Shown: positions 42,792 through 51,950 of the stretch, one piece after another | Numbering within the stretch: position 1 is the first letter of the stretch | Layout of the letters: every line of letters begins with the position of its first letter | Origin: Brucella pecoris | Lineage (GTDB): Bacteria > Pseudomonadota > Alphaproteobacteria > Rhizobiales > Rhizobiaceae | Assembly (NCBI RefSeq): GCF_006376675.1 | Contig: NZ_VEWK01000009.1 | Location: forward strand, 62,001-126,000 | Direction: 5' to 3' | Length of the DNA: 64,000 nucleotides | The notes under the pieces: generated by a model | What the model was told of the DNA's origin: nothing | The model's input: the letters and a program-made list of their open reading frames with translations, nothing else | Database searches by the model: none | Position numbers and translations under genes: made by a program

Positions 42792-43142
42792 TCAGTTCTT
42801 GGCCGCGACGACAACGACTTCAATCAATCTCTTGGGATCACCTAGATCCGCGACGCCAATTGTGGCACGTGAGGGAAGATCATCTCCATCGAGCCATTCG
42901 AGCCAGGCTTCGTTCATCTCTTCTTTTTTGGACATGTCGCTCAAGTAAATGCGGGCCGACAGAAGTTGTGTTTTTTCAGATCCACATTCTGCCAATACGT
43001 TATCGAGCTTTTCGCATATCTGCTGGGTCTGCTCTTTCATGCCAACTGAAATATCCGACGCAGCATGACCTCCAACAAAAATCATGCCATTGTGTTCTAC
43101 CGCCGCATGCATGATGCGATGTTTCCGGTAACGCGTTACCAT
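42792..43142 (-). CDS. RidA/YjgF/Rid-family protein, second copy
   Basis: The 116-residue protein, starting at ATG 43142 after ggaagaggtaagg, has HAAVEHNGMIFVGGHAASD, the ARIYLSDMSKKEEMNEAWLEWLD stretch and a RATIGVADLGDPKRLIEVVVVAA end. The equivalent of the deaminase Arg is in KRLIEV rather than MRIEI, so it may be a Rid subgroup other than RidA itself. It sits between a D-amino-acid-dehydrogenase-like flavoprotein and an FMN enzyme, matching imine removal. It is a clear paralogue of the protein at 25886-26230. Confidence 0.88.
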   Translation of the reverse strand: MVTRYRKHRIMHAAVEHNGMIFVGGHAASDISVGMKEQTQQICEKLDNVLAECGSEKTQLLSARIYLSDMSKKEEMNEAWLEWLDGDDLPSRATIGVADLGDPKRLIEVVVVAAKN

Positions 43143-43188
43143 ATCCTTACCTCTTCCATGTATGTGAATGAATAAGCCGTCAGGCCTT

Positions 43189-44289
43189 CTATGCAGGGGC
43201 ATAGGGCTGAAGATTGATGTCTGTCTTGTTGTCCGTGAGCAGGTCGGCGAGCTGTTTTCCGGCGAAAGGCCCAATGGTCAGACCGGCCGCTCCCAATCCG
43301 TTGCCAATTATTAGCCCGTTTGTTCCTGGAGCCCGACCGAGAATCGGTTTCGTTGTTCGGGATGCAGGCCGAAAGCCAATTCGGGTCTCTATATGTGTGG
43401 CAGTGGCAAGGCCAGGTGCTATGGCAAGGCCAGCGTTCAATACTTCTGCCTGCCCGCCTGCCGTGACGCGATAATCGAAGCCTGAATTGTCTTCCCGGGT
43501 TGCGCCAATCACAACACGGGAATCGTCGAACGCCAGGAGATAGTGGCTGCCCATTGGCAAGAGCACCGGCCAGGTCGATGTCTCAACGCCGGGCAGACGT
43601 AGATGGATGATCTGCCCCTTTTGTGGCTCAACAGGATGATTGAGGCCGAGAGGGTCGAGTATCTGTGAAGCCCAGGCGCCGGCCGTCACCACAATTTCGT
43701 CGGCCTCAATTACCTTTCCGTCGCTGGCAGAACAAACCGGTTGCCCGCCTTGCAGGCTGAGTGAGACACGATCCTTTCGGACTTTCGCACCCAAAGACGA
43801 TGCCGCCCGGACCATGGCTGCGGACAGCAGTCGCGCGTCAACTCTGGCGGCACCAGGAATGTAAATGGCCTCTGTGCCTTCCCGCAGAGGTGGGAACTTC
43901 TCCCGCGCAGCAGAGGGGCTCAGATGTACGATGTTGCCCGCTTCGGGAACATTGGCTACGCGACGCACAATACGTTCGGCCGCTGCGTCAAAATCCTGCT
44001 TATCATCTGCGACGACAAGTCCGCCGACCTGGCCATAACCCAGCTCTGTTTCACCGAAAGACTTCAATCCCTCGATCAATGATGCATAATAGTGCGCGCC
44101 AGCGGCATACATGTCGTAGAAATCGCCGTCCTCAAGCTTGGTTGCCCAGGGGCATACGATGCCGGCGCCAGCCCATGTTGCTTTCCCCTCATGCTCGGCA
44201 TCGACTATTTCCACGTCGATGCCCTTTCGAGCCAGATGGTAAGCGGTGCTTGCTCCAAGAATGCCAGCACCAATTATCAAGGCTTTCAT
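43189..44289 (-). CDS. FAD-dependent D-amino-acid dehydrogenase/glycine-oxidase-like protein
   Basis: The 366-residue protein starts at ATG 44289 after gggagaagat, directly with the Rossmann motif MKALIIGAGILGASTAYHLARKG. Later landmarks are GYGQVGGLVV, a substrate-domain GAARVDARLLSAAMVRAA and the C-terminal FAD loop LIIGNGLGAAGLTIGPFAGKQLADLL. These fit the DAO family (DadA, ThiO). It would oxidise an amino acid or N-substituted amine to an imine, which the adjacent RidA could hydrolyse. It lies in the LysR-controlled minus operon. Confidence 0.88.
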   Translation of the reverse strand: MKALIIGAGILGASTAYHLARKGIDVEIVDAEHEGKATWAGAGIVCPWATKLEDGDFYDMYAAGAHYYASLIEGLKSFGETELGYGQVGGLVVADDKQDFDAAAERIVRRVANVPEAGNIVHLSPSAAREKFPPLREGTEAIYIPGAARVDARLLSAAMVRAASSLGAKVRKDRVSLSLQGGQPVCSASDGKVIEADEIVVTAGAWASQILDPLGLNHPVEPQKGQIIHLRLPGVETSTWPVLLPMGSHYLLAFDDSRVVIGATREDNSGFDYRVTAGGQAEVLNAGLAIAPGLATATHIETRIGFRPASRTTKPILGRAPGTNGLIIGNGLGAAGLTIGPFAGKQLADLLTDNKTDINLQPYAPA

Positions 44290-44335
44290 ATCTTCTCCCA
44301 ATGTTAAAGGCTGCGCGTCTCGCCTCGGAAACCGC

Positions 44336-45946
44336 CTATTCGACAGTTACACCCGAAAAGCGACTAGTTCCGAAGATGGCTGGCTGAAAGCCCTTCACCG
44401 TTTTGCTCACAGCCATCAGTGTATCTGCTCCGCCGAGGATGACTGCGGGCACTTCTTCGTGGAAACGTTCTTGCGCTTTTTTATAAAGGGCGGTCCGTTT
44501 TTCTTTATCGGTAACGCGTCCCGCTTCGTTCATCAGGCTAATAAATTCCTCATCGCACCATGCGCCAACATTGGACGGGCTTGGTTTGCCATCAGAATCA
44601 CAAATGAAATAGTTGTTCGGAATCTGGCTTGGATCGGGAAAATCGTAGATGCCGCCGAACATCGCCACCTTTGCTTCTCCAGCGCGTGCGCGTTGAATAT
44701 ATTCGCCCCATTCATAGGAAACGATTTCCGCCTTCACGCCGATCCTGGCCCAATCTGCCTGGATCATCTCCGCTGCACGCCGACCGTTGGGCATATAGGG
44801 TCGATAAACGGGGATCGCCCATATCTGTGTCGAGAAACCATCTGGAAAGCCTGCATCCTTTAAAAGCGCCTTTGCCTTTTCCGGATTGTATTCGTGTGGC
44901 GGCAGATCCTTGTCATGCCCCCACAGAACCGGTGGGATGAGGGCGCCGGTCGCGACGCCCATACCGTTATAGACTGCATCAACAAGTGCGGGAACATTGA
45001 TTGCCTCAGCGAGGGCCGTTCTCACGCGCTTGTCCTTGAACTTGTCATCACGGAAATTGAAATCGATGAAACCAGTCGAAGCGACTGGTGTTTGAATGAG
45101 ATCGAGGGTTTCACTCTTCGTGATTTGATCGCGATCGGCCAGGTTGGGATAAAGTGCAATCTGACATTCTCCGGCCAGAGCACGTTGTAACCGTACCGAA
45201 GCATCGGTGCTGATCGCCATGATCAGCGTATCGACCATCGGAGTGCGGTTCCTTTCCCCTGCGGCGGCACCCCAGGTGTCCTTGAAGGGGGTCAGACGTA
45301 TGATCGCGTCCTGCTGATAATCTTGCAGGGCAAAAGGACCAGTTCCGATCGGGAGGAGATCAAAGCTTTGCGGGGTTCCAGCCTTCAACAAAACGTCAGC
45401 ATATTCGGCTGAGGTAATGGCCAGAGATTGGTGAGCCATGATGCCGATGAAGGGCGCCAGTGGCTCTTTCAGGTCAAAAGCCACCGTATAGTCATCGACT
45501 TTGGTGACTGACTTCAGAATATCGGCAAGCTTCGTATTGAACGTAACATAATTACCACCGTTAATTTTTGCATAAGGGTGATCCGGCTTCATCATCCTGT
45601 CGAATGTAAAAACAACATCATCCGCATTGTACGCGCGACTGGGTGTGAATTGATCGTTAGATTGCCATTTCACACCCTTTCTCAGCTTGAAAGTGTAGGT
45701 GCGGCCATCATCGGAAATTGTCCAGCTTTCCGCCAGCGAAGGTTCGATGTCGGAACTGTCGGCTTTAACGGAAACCAGATTGTCGTAGATGTTTCCAAGT
45801 ACGTTGGATGTGGTGCCATTGTTGCTGAGTTGCGGATTGAATATCTCTGGTGAGCCTTCCACACACACTGACAAAATTCCAGCATTGGCCGATGTCGATA
45901 GCGCCAGGGTCATTAATGCCAGCCCACGAGCCAGACCTTTTCTCAT
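44336..45946 (-). CDS. Family-5 ABC substrate-binding protein (DppA-like), without its own transporter
   Basis: Of two in-frame ATGs (45952 and 45946) the second has aagggga at proper distance. The 536-residue protein has a signal peptide ending SANA-GI and a DppA-like ligand-site region CVEGSPEIFNPQLSNNGTT, then LAESWTISDDGRTYTFKLRKGVKW. No permease or ATPase genes are in this operon, so it must share a transporter. The Dpp-type importer at 27-31 kb, which has a related gene set, is a candidate partner, or dpp genes elsewhere. Ligand likely a dipeptide or amino-acid conjugate. Confidence 0.9.
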   Translation of the reverse strand: MRKGLARGLALMTLALSTSANAGILSVCVEGSPEIFNPQLSNNGTTSNVLGNIYDNLVSVKADSSDIEPSLAESWTISDDGRTYTFKLRKGVKWQSNDQFTPSRAYNADDVVFTFDRMMKPDHPYAKINGGNYVTFNTKLADILKSVTKVDDYTVAFDLKEPLAPFIGIMAHQSLAITSAEYADVLLKAGTPQSFDLLPIGTGPFALQDYQQDAIIRLTPFKDTWGAAAGERNRTPMVDTLIMAISTDASVRLQRALAGECQIALYPNLADRDQITKSETLDLIQTPVASTGFIDFNFRDDKFKDKRVRTALAEAINVPALVDAVYNGMGVATGALIPPVLWGHDKDLPPHEYNPEKAKALLKDAGFPDGFSTQIWAIPVYRPYMPNGRRAAEMIQADWARIGVKAEIVSYEWGEYIQRARAGEAKVAMFGGIYDFPDPSQIPNNYFICDSDGKPSPSNVGAWCDEEFISLMNEAGRVTDKEKRTALYKKAQERFHEEVPAVILGGADTLMAVSKTVKGFQPAIFGTSRFSGVTVE

Positions 45947-46071
45947 ATTCATTCCCCTTATTCAGCCAGACCGATTGTGCGGCCTGCTTTTCTTTCTTGA
46001 TGGGGAGGAAAGCCCGATGAGATATGAATGTCAAATAGCAAACTATCCGATCATTATAACTAAAACTCATA

Positions 46072-47007
46072 TCACGTTGTCGAACTAGAAATGGTCGTCT
46101 GGTTGAGGGGGTATCGGCGTTTGTCAAAGGGGGCGACAGCTTCACGTAAAAATTCAATGAGCTTGTTCGCAGCTAAGGATTTTGGATGGCTTTTGGGCGT
46201 ATAAAGCCAAAGGTCGATTGTGGTTTCAGGTGAAATACTTCTGCGCAAGAGAACATCGGGACCAAAATCGAGGCCAACAAAGGACGGCACGATCGAAACA
46301 CCAACTCCGTTAGCGACAAAACAACAGGCTGTTTCGGAAAGAGGCACCTCAATACGATTTCGTTTCTGTACGCCCTTGATCTGAAATGCCCGATCAATTG
46401 TCATCAAGGAGCAGTCGTCCCGAGCCAGCGAAATGAAAGGATCGTTTCCCAGGTCTTCCAGATCGATTACCGATTTACTTGCAAGTGGATGACTGGGAGG
46501 CAGGACGCAAACCATCTCAAAGCGCATCAGGCGTTCGGCCTCAACGTTTGGATGTTCGAAGGGAAGAACGCTGAGGCCGATGTCAACCTGTTGTGCAGCA
46601 ACAAGTTCGATGATCCGGGGCGATGGCAAGCTGCGCATGGTGAAGTGAATGTCAGGCTGCTCTGAAAGCAGGGGAGCAACCGCTTGTGCGAGGAACCGGG
46701 TTGTTAAAGCTGCCGGGGCGACAAGTGTGATTTCCCCCCATTCCTTGTTGCGTACCGCATCGGCCAGACGTGCCACGCGGTCCGTGCCGGAAAACATTTT
46801 TGCCACTTCAACAGCCAGCATGCGGGCTTCGAGCGTAGGGGTCAGGCGCCCACCGGATCTCACGAAAAGTCGAAACCCACATGCATCCGAAAAGCTGCGC
46901 AGGAGCTTGCTTACTGCGGGTTGAGAAATGCGCATCCGTTCAGCAGCCAAGGTCACGGAGCCTGTTTCTATGGTATTGTGGAACGCTTCCAATTGGCGGA
47001 TATTCAT
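46072..47007 (-). CDS. LysR-family transcriptional regulator
   Basis: A 311-residue LTTR: HTH at MNIRQLEAFHNTIETGSVTLAAERMRISQPAVSKLLRSF (residues 1-39) and a substrate domain with EITLVAPAALTTRFLAQAVAPLL. It is on the same strand as, and first in, the binding-protein/flavoprotein/RidA/FMN-enzyme set, 120 bases before the binding-protein gene; AT-rich sequence lies between. A dyad at 47042-47058 upstream is a candidate self-regulation site. Confidence 0.92.
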   Translation of the reverse strand: MNIRQLEAFHNTIETGSVTLAAERMRISQPAVSKLLRSFSDACGFRLFVRSGGRLTPTLEARMLAVEVAKMFSGTDRVARLADAVRNKEWGEITLVAPAALTTRFLAQAVAPLLSEQPDIHFTMRSLPSPRIIELVAAQQVDIGLSVLPFEHPNVEAERLMRFEMVCVLPPSHPLASKSVIDLEDLGNDPFISLARDDCSLMTIDRAFQIKGVQKRNRIEVPLSETACCFVANGVGVSIVPSFVGLDFGPDVLLRRSISPETTIDLWLYTPKSHPKSLAANKLIEFLREAVAPFDKRRYPLNQTTISSSTT

Positions 47008-47041
47008 TCAAGCTCCTTGGTAGTCAAGATGCATATATGAG

Positions 47042-47058
47042 ATCTAGTTATCCTAGAT
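47042..47058. promoter_or_regulatory. Interrupted dyad upstream of LysR gene
   Basis: atctag (47042-47047) and ctagat (47053-47058) are complementary with a 5-base spacer, 35 bases before the LysR start. The stretch contains a T-N11-A arrangement as seen at LysR-type sites. Confidence 0.4.
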
Positions 47059-47409
47059 GAGGAGTCGAATGCTTAACAATCATATCGATATCCTTTTCCT
47101 TCGTGCATCTGCAGAAAATGACGACAGGCCCAATCGGATCAGCAGAAAATTTCGTGTTCCCCAGTTCAGATCTTTGCGAAAAGCACAACATAGGCGCACC
47201 AAAAAGTATGTTGGTGTGCCATCAGTATAATGGAGCCTATCCCGGCAGTGGGTGTTGTCCCTGCCGTCCAACCCGCAAACGATGAAATCTGTCGCCCAGC
47301 CGGACCTATACGCGGTATGTTTGAGCTTTCGGCTTGTTTTGCTGGTGATGACTATAACTTGCGCTGCAATTGATTCCGTTCCGCGAGAAAGCTTACGGAT
47401 AAAGCCACT
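47059..47409. other. AT-rich stretch with no recognisable gene
   Basis: Between the LysR promoter and the next repeat I see no frame with a credible ribosome site or motif (short frames at 47080-47271 minus and 47103-47285 plus lack support). The stretch from 47513 to 47898 is likewise empty apart from the tRNA's downstream flank. Confidence 0.45.
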
Positions 47410-47512
47410 AGAGCGCGTTTCGATCTGATCGAATCAGATCGACGCTCTAACCGCTTGTTTTAACGCGCATCTTGTTTCGAAAACCGTTTCACACTTTTCG
47501 GGACGTGCTCTA
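47410..47512. repeat. Bru-RS-like repeat, copy D
   Basis: A 103-bp unit in the same orientation and type as copy B: tagagcgcgtttcgatctgatcgaatcagatcgacgctcta, ttgttttaacgcgcatc, ccgtttcacacttttcgggacgtgctcta. About 390 bases to the left of tRNA-Val. Confidence 0.88.
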
Positions 47513-47898
47513 ACCGAATTGCCGAAGAAATCGGATATTTCGGCGTGGTGACGACACCTCATCTTTCTTCTGTCTCGTTCCAATTGTGGCAGCAGACAGT
47601 GAGGTGACCGGCTCTTGCTGTTGAGTTAGGCTGTTAAAATCCATCCCGCTTTAACCAGGCCACGCAGTGTCGTGGAGCAGGAGTTGGTCTTCTCAACATA
47701 TCAGCCCCATACAACACCAGTTCAGGATATTGAGATCGTTTGAATGAACACCAGGGAAAACCAAGGGGATTGTGGAAAGCGTGTTTGCTGATGCGAGCGC
47801 CATAGCGCGATTATTTTTGAGTTTGACAGGCTGTAAATCAGCTCTGGATCAAACACGATGTTGGCCAAAATTATATGAACAACTTCAAGGAGATCGAA

Positions 47899-47973
<75 letters not shown>

Positions 47974-48085
47974 ATTCGATGTGGCGCATACACCATATCG
48001 CGTTGCGCCCGTCAATGCTCTTTTTTGAAGTTTTTCGTCTTTTTGTTGATGACAAAACAAAGAGCCGCGAATCCGCCGGATCGCC

Positions 48086-48448
48086 TCAGGCGGCGATCAG
48101 CATTTTTTCGATTTCGTTCACCAGGTCGCGCAGGTGGAACGGCTTGGAAAGCACCTTTGCGTCGCGTGGCGCGTCCGAATCGGGATTAAGCGCGACAGCG
48201 GCAAAGCCGGTAATGAACATGATTTTCAGGTCCGGGTCGATTTCTGTGGCACGGCGCGCCAGTTCGATGCCGTCCATTTCCGGCATGACAATATCAGTCA
48301 GCAGAAGGGAGAAAGGTTCTTCCTGCAATCTTTCATAGGCGCTCGCACCATTGTCGAAGTGCGTTACGTGATAACCGGCCTTTTCCAGCGCCTTGACGAG
48401 GAAGCGGCGCATATCATTGTCATCTTCAGCTAGAAGGATTCTCTTCAT
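48086..48448 (-). CDS. cpdR: Single-domain response regulator CpdR
   Basis: The 120-residue protein is only a receiver domain: acidic pair E8-D9-D10, phosphoacceptor D52 in LLLTDIVMPEMDG, T/S in FITGFAA and K in LSKPFH. Sequence and length match CpdR/CpdR1 of Caulobacter and rhizobia, where the unphosphorylated form directs ClpXP to the cell pole to degrade cell-cycle proteins. ATG 48448 gives the family N-terminus MKRILLAEDDNDMRR; an upstream ATG in frame at 48514 lacks support. In alphaproteobacteria it is controlled by the CckA-ChpT phosphorelay. Confidence 0.95.
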   Translation of the reverse strand: MKRILLAEDDNDMRRFLVKALEKAGYHVTHFDNGASAYERLQEEPFSLLLTDIVMPEMDGIELARRATEIDPDLKIMFITGFAAVALNPDSDAPRDAKVLSKPFHLRDLVNEIEKMLIAA

Positions 48449-48757
48449 TGTTCCGTCCGAATTCTGTGTCGTGTTCATCGCCCAAAAGCTGACCCTTAAC
48501 GACTCGATATCCACCGTAGAAAACGCTTCTTTGGTAAATATGGAATGAATGCTCGCGCGAATGTTAATTGTTATGGCGCGTATTTGGCAACAAGCTGTTC
48601 AGTGTGACAGGATTGTCGCATATGCACATCATGCAAAGGGCGGCAGGATTCATTTTCCTGCCATTTGCACGCATGGGCTGTCTGACGTAATTTGGTGTGT
48701 TACTAGCGAGGATCGTCGTCGGATGGTTCGGGTGTTCCGGTCGAAAACGGGTGAAGA

Positions 48758-49648
48758 ATGAGTTTGGAGCGCGATTTTAGTCTGATACCGCCCTTCGAGA
48801 TATGCGCTCCGGCGGAACAGCGCATTCCGTTTGTCTTCAATTCACCCCATAGCGGACGCTATTATCCGCACTCCTTCGTCGAGGCATCACGTCTCGACGC
48901 ATTGAGCATACGCCATTCTGAAGATTGCTATGTCGATGAACTGTTTGCTTCGGCAACACGGCTTGGGGCGCCTCTGCTCAAGGCGCATTTTCCGCGCGCA
49001 TTTCTCGATGTAAACCGTGAAGCCTATGAACTCGATCCGCGCATGTTTGCCGAGCCGCTGCCGCCTTTCGTCAACAGCCAGTCGGCGCGCGTTGCCGGCG
49101 GGCTTGGCACGGTGCCGCGTCTGGTCGGTGAGGGGCAGTTGATTTATCCGGGGCGCATTCCGCTTGCCGAGGCGTTCTATCGCATCGAAGGCCTCTACAA
49201 GCCGTATCACCAGACGCTCGATGTGCTGCTTCAGTCCACGCGCCAGCGTTTTGGTTATGCGGTTCTGATCGACTGCCACTCAATGCCGGGAGGAGTGCGT
49301 CCCGGTGAGGTCGGCTCGCGCCCGGATTTCATTGTTGGTGACCGTTTTGGCCGGTCGTGCAGCGAAAGACTAACGCAGGCTGCGATCGATCTGTTGCAGG
49401 ATCTGGGCTACACTGTTGCACACAACAAGCCCTATGCAGGCGGATTCATCACCGAGCATTACGGGAGGCCCGCCACGGCCTGCCATGCACTGCAGATAGA
49501 AATCAATCGCAGTCTCTATGTGAACGAGCAGAACCTGCACAAGCTTGCAGGATTCGAGACACTCTGCGCCGATTTGTATGGTTTCTTAAGCGATCTGACG
49601 TCCCTGCCGGATGATCTCTTTATCGCGCCGCCTCTGGCCGCAGAATAA
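48758..49648 (+). CDS. N-formylglutamate amidohydrolase
   Basis: A 296-residue protein of the FGase family (PF05013): FVFNSPHSGRYYP (about 26-38), the RHSEDCYVDELF stretch, VLIDCHSMPGG and ITEHYGRPATACHALQIEINRSLY. Enzymes of this family hydrolyse N-formyl-L-glutamate in histidine degradation (HutG type) or related formyl/acyl amides. No hut genes adjoin it here; its neighbours are cpdR (divergent) and a HisN-type phosphatase. The start ATG follows gtgaaga. Confidence 0.9.
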   Translation: MSLERDFSLIPPFEICAPAEQRIPFVFNSPHSGRYYPHSFVEASRLDALSIRHSEDCYVDELFASATRLGAPLLKAHFPRAFLDVNREAYELDPRMFAEPLPPFVNSQSARVAGGLGTVPRLVGEGQLIYPGRIPLAEAFYRIEGLYKPYHQTLDVLLQSTRQRFGYAVLIDCHSMPGGVRPGEVGSRPDFIVGDRFGRSCSERLTQAAIDLLQDLGYTVAHNKPYAGGFITEHYGRPATACHALQIEINRSLYVNEQNLHKLAGFETLCADLYGFLSDLTSLPDDLFIAPPLAAE

Positions 49649-49902
49649 CGCGCTTCATCAAGTACGCTCCCAGATAAAAAGAACCGCGCCCGAACGATAC
49701 GAGCGCGGTCAAAGACTAGGGAGGAAATGCCCCGAAAGGCATCGACAGGAAAACCTGTCTGGGATTTAAGTTACGTCTGAATGGTATTAACGTCAAGAAA
49801 ATGCGCATATTTTTTGAGCGAATTTTAGTATGCTCATTATGTAGGCAAAATTAGCATGGTTTGCACAAGTATGCGCCATGTCTTGGAAACAGGAGTTCGG
49901 GG

Positions 49903-50685
49903 TTGCTGATCGATAAGGCATTTTTTTCCGAAGTGGCTGCTGCTGCGGCCCGTGAAACGCTTCCACGTTTTCGTCGGCTGACGGAAATAGACAACAAATA
50001 TAGCGTCGGCTTCGATCCGGTGACCGAAGCGGATCGGGCGGCAGAACGTGCGATTCGCGCTGTTATTGGCAGCGCTTTTCCCGACCACGGTATTCTTGGG
50101 GAAGAATATGGGCCGGAGAATATCGATCGCAGTCATGTCTGGGTTATCGATCCCATTGATGGAACCCGTGCCTTCATTTCCGGATTGCCAGTCTGGGGTA
50201 CGCTTTTGGGCCTGACTGTTGATGGCGATGCCAAGGCGGGAATGATGTCGCAACCCTTCACGGGCGAACTGTTCTACAGCGACGGCAATGGCGCTTATCT
50301 CGAGCGCAATGGCGGCGAGGACACACCACGTCGTCTGTCCGTACGCAAGAATGCCGCTCTGGCCGATGCGACAATGTTCACAACGACGCCCGCCCTTTTC
50401 AAAGGGGAAAGCCGCAAGGGATTTGATCGTCTGGAAGGCGCTGTGCGGTTGTCACGTTATGGAGTTGACTGCTATGCCTTCGCCATGTTGGCAGGCGGGT
50501 TTGCGGATATCGTGGTCGAGGCTGGTCTGCAGCCTTATGACATCGTTGCTCTCATTCCGCTGATCGAGCAGGCTGGCGGTGTGGTGACGCAACGCGATGG
50601 CGGCCCGGCGGAAAAGGGCGGTGACGTTGTCGCCGCAGCTACTCCCGAATTGCACAGGGCAGCTCTTGATCTGCTGAATGGATGA
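49903..50685 (+). CDS. hisN: Histidinol-phosphatase of the inositol-monophosphatase fold
   Basis: TTG 49903 follows aggag (49891-49895) at 7 bases and gives 260 residues, usual for the family; the frame is open upstream but overlaps a low-quality stretch. IMPase motifs: EADRAAERAIR, GILGEEYG (metal-binding Glu pair), IDPIDGTRAFISGLP and a late VVEAGLQPYDIVALIPLIEQAGGVV. The YDIVALIP segment (in place of WDxxA) and the overall length fit HisN-type histidinol-phosphate phosphatase used by actinobacteria and alphaproteobacteria that lack HisB. A different phosphomonoester substrate cannot be excluded. Confidence 0.82.
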   Translation: MLIDKAFFSEVAAAAARETLPRFRRLTEIDNKYSVGFDPVTEADRAAERAIRAVIGSAFPDHGILGEEYGPENIDRSHVWVIDPIDGTRAFISGLPVWGTLLGLTVDGDAKAGMMSQPFTGELFYSDGNGAYLERNGGEDTPRRLSVRKNAALADATMFTTTPALFKGESRKGFDRLEGAVRLSRYGVDCYAFAMLAGGFADIVVEAGLQPYDIVALIPLIEQAGGVVTQRDGGPAEKGGDVVAAATPELHRAALDLLNG

Positions 50686-50686
50686 T

Positions 50687-50790
50687 TAGAGCATAATCCG
50701 ACCGGAGTGAAACGAGGATCGATAAGATTATGCTTCAAATAGAAAAGTTTAGAGCGCCGATCTGATTCATTCAGATCGAAACGCGCTCTA
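50687..50790. repeat. Bru-RS-like repeat, copy E
   Basis: A 104-bp unit nearly identical to copy A: tagagcataatccgaccggagtg, aggatcgataagattatgct, then gagcgccgatctgattcattcagatcgaaacgcgctcta. It lies between convergent genes; the HisN stop ends one base before it and its last three bases supply the TAG stop of the alpha/beta hydrolase gene. Confidence 0.9.
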
Positions 50791-51780
50791 AAAACCGGAG
50801 ATCGCTGGCTCAATGGTCTCCGGTAAGGTTTCCACTTCCGACGAGCCCGGAATGAAAGCATCGAAGGCCGCCCAGAGCTGCTCACGATAAAAGTCAGCTT
50901 CCTGAAGCATTTCGTGGCGGGCGCCGGTAATCGTCGTCAGCGAGACATTGCGCGTGCGTGCCACAAAACGTTCGATCACCGGCGTTGAAACAACGCGGTC
51001 CGCGCCGGCGGCAACGATGAGGACGGGTACTGTCAGCCCATTGTAAAAGTCTGGCTGATTGATGCGCCGCGCCGTTTCGAGTGCGCTCCATAACCAGCGT
51101 GCCGTGGGCCCGCCAAGCGCCAGTTCCGGATAGAGGCGTGGAATTTCCATATTGCGCATGAAGCGTGCCGGGTCACTGGTCAGCGGATTGCCAGCAAAGG
51201 GGCGCGAAGCCAGTCTGCGTCCACCGGAGGCGTAAACCTGGCCGAGGCCAAGCCATCGAAAGGCGGAGGCGATGCGGCGTACATTGTCGTCGCTGAGTTT
51301 TTGCCCATCGAGTCCCATGAAGGGTGCACAAAGAACCATGCGACTGATGCGCGATGTCAGCCTGCCCATAGAGGAAAGTGCAACAAGGGCACCAGCGGAA
51401 TGGCCGAGAATATAGAAAGGCGGGGGACAGTCAGGCAAAGCGACTTGGTCAAGGACAAAGTCGAGATCATCGCAATAGTCATCGAAACTGCGGACATAGC
51501 CGCGCTGGCGATCTTTCAGCAGCCGGTGCGAGCCACCTTGTCCGCGCCAGTCGAAAGTCACGACCGTGAACCCGCGTGCGCTCAGATCGGTCATGGTTTC
51601 GAAGTATTTTTCGATGAACTCATTGCGCCCCTGAAGCAGGACCACTGTTCCCCGTATCGGTCGCGTTTCGGCTTTCAGAATGGCATAGCGCAGAGTTTTG
51701 CCGCCCTTTGCTTCAAGCAGCCCGGCCTTTATCCCATGCGGAATCGGATTCGCATCGGTTTCGAAAAGCAGTTCCGACAT
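50788..51780 (-). CDS. Alpha/beta hydrolase (lysophospholipase/monoacylglycerol-lipase-like)
   Basis: The protein (about 330 residues from 51780; an ATG at 51828 is in frame) has the hydrolase fold with FDWRGQGGS, the nucleophile elbow GHSAGALVAL (Ser), the late GADRVVSTPVIE acid turn and the GARHEMLQE histidine. It resembles PldB-type lysophospholipases in length and motif spacing. No signal peptide. The stop codon TAG is part of the adjacent Bru-RS-like repeat. Confidence 0.85.
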   Translation of the reverse strand: MSELLFETDANPIPHGIKAGLLEAKGGKTLRYAILKAETRPIRGTVVLLQGRNEFIEKYFETMTDLSARGFTVVTFDWRGQGGSHRLLKDRQRGYVRSFDDYCDDLDFVLDQVALPDCPPPFYILGHSAGALVALSSMGRLTSRISRMVLCAPFMGLDGQKLSDDNVRRIASAFRWLGLGQVYASGGRRLASRPFAGNPLTSDPARFMRNMEIPRLYPELALGGPTARWLWSALETARRINQPDFYNGLTVPVLIVAAGADRVVSTPVIERFVARTRNVSLTTITGARHEMLQEADFYREQLWAAFDAFIPGSSEVETLPETIEPAISGF

Positions 51781-51844
51781 CCGATTGCGGGCCTTTCTGT
51801 TTCGGGTTGAGATAGGTGCTGCCAGCATAATGGGACAATTGATG

Positions 51845-51881
51845 ATAAAAAGTAACCGGAAGTTCGAGAACGAACTTCCGG
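51845..51881 (-). terminator. Intrinsic terminator for the small secreted protein gene
   Basis: On the minus strand ccggaagttcg (51881-51871) pairs perfectly with cgaacttccgg (51866-51856) around a 4-base loop and is followed by ttactttttatc. It lies 70 bases downstream of the stop of the gene at 51951. Confidence 0.75.
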
Positions 51882-51950
51882 CTCAAAGAACAGCCGATGC
51901 AAGGGACGTTACGCCGGCTGGCCTATCGAAAAATGTGAAGAAAGAAGTGC

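Noticed and set aside
49681..49720. Hairpin with ccgcgc/gcgcgg arms after the formylglutamate amidohydrolase
   Set aside because: The T-run is on the minus strand, opposite to the gene it follows, and the next gene is in the same direction; not enough to call a terminator.
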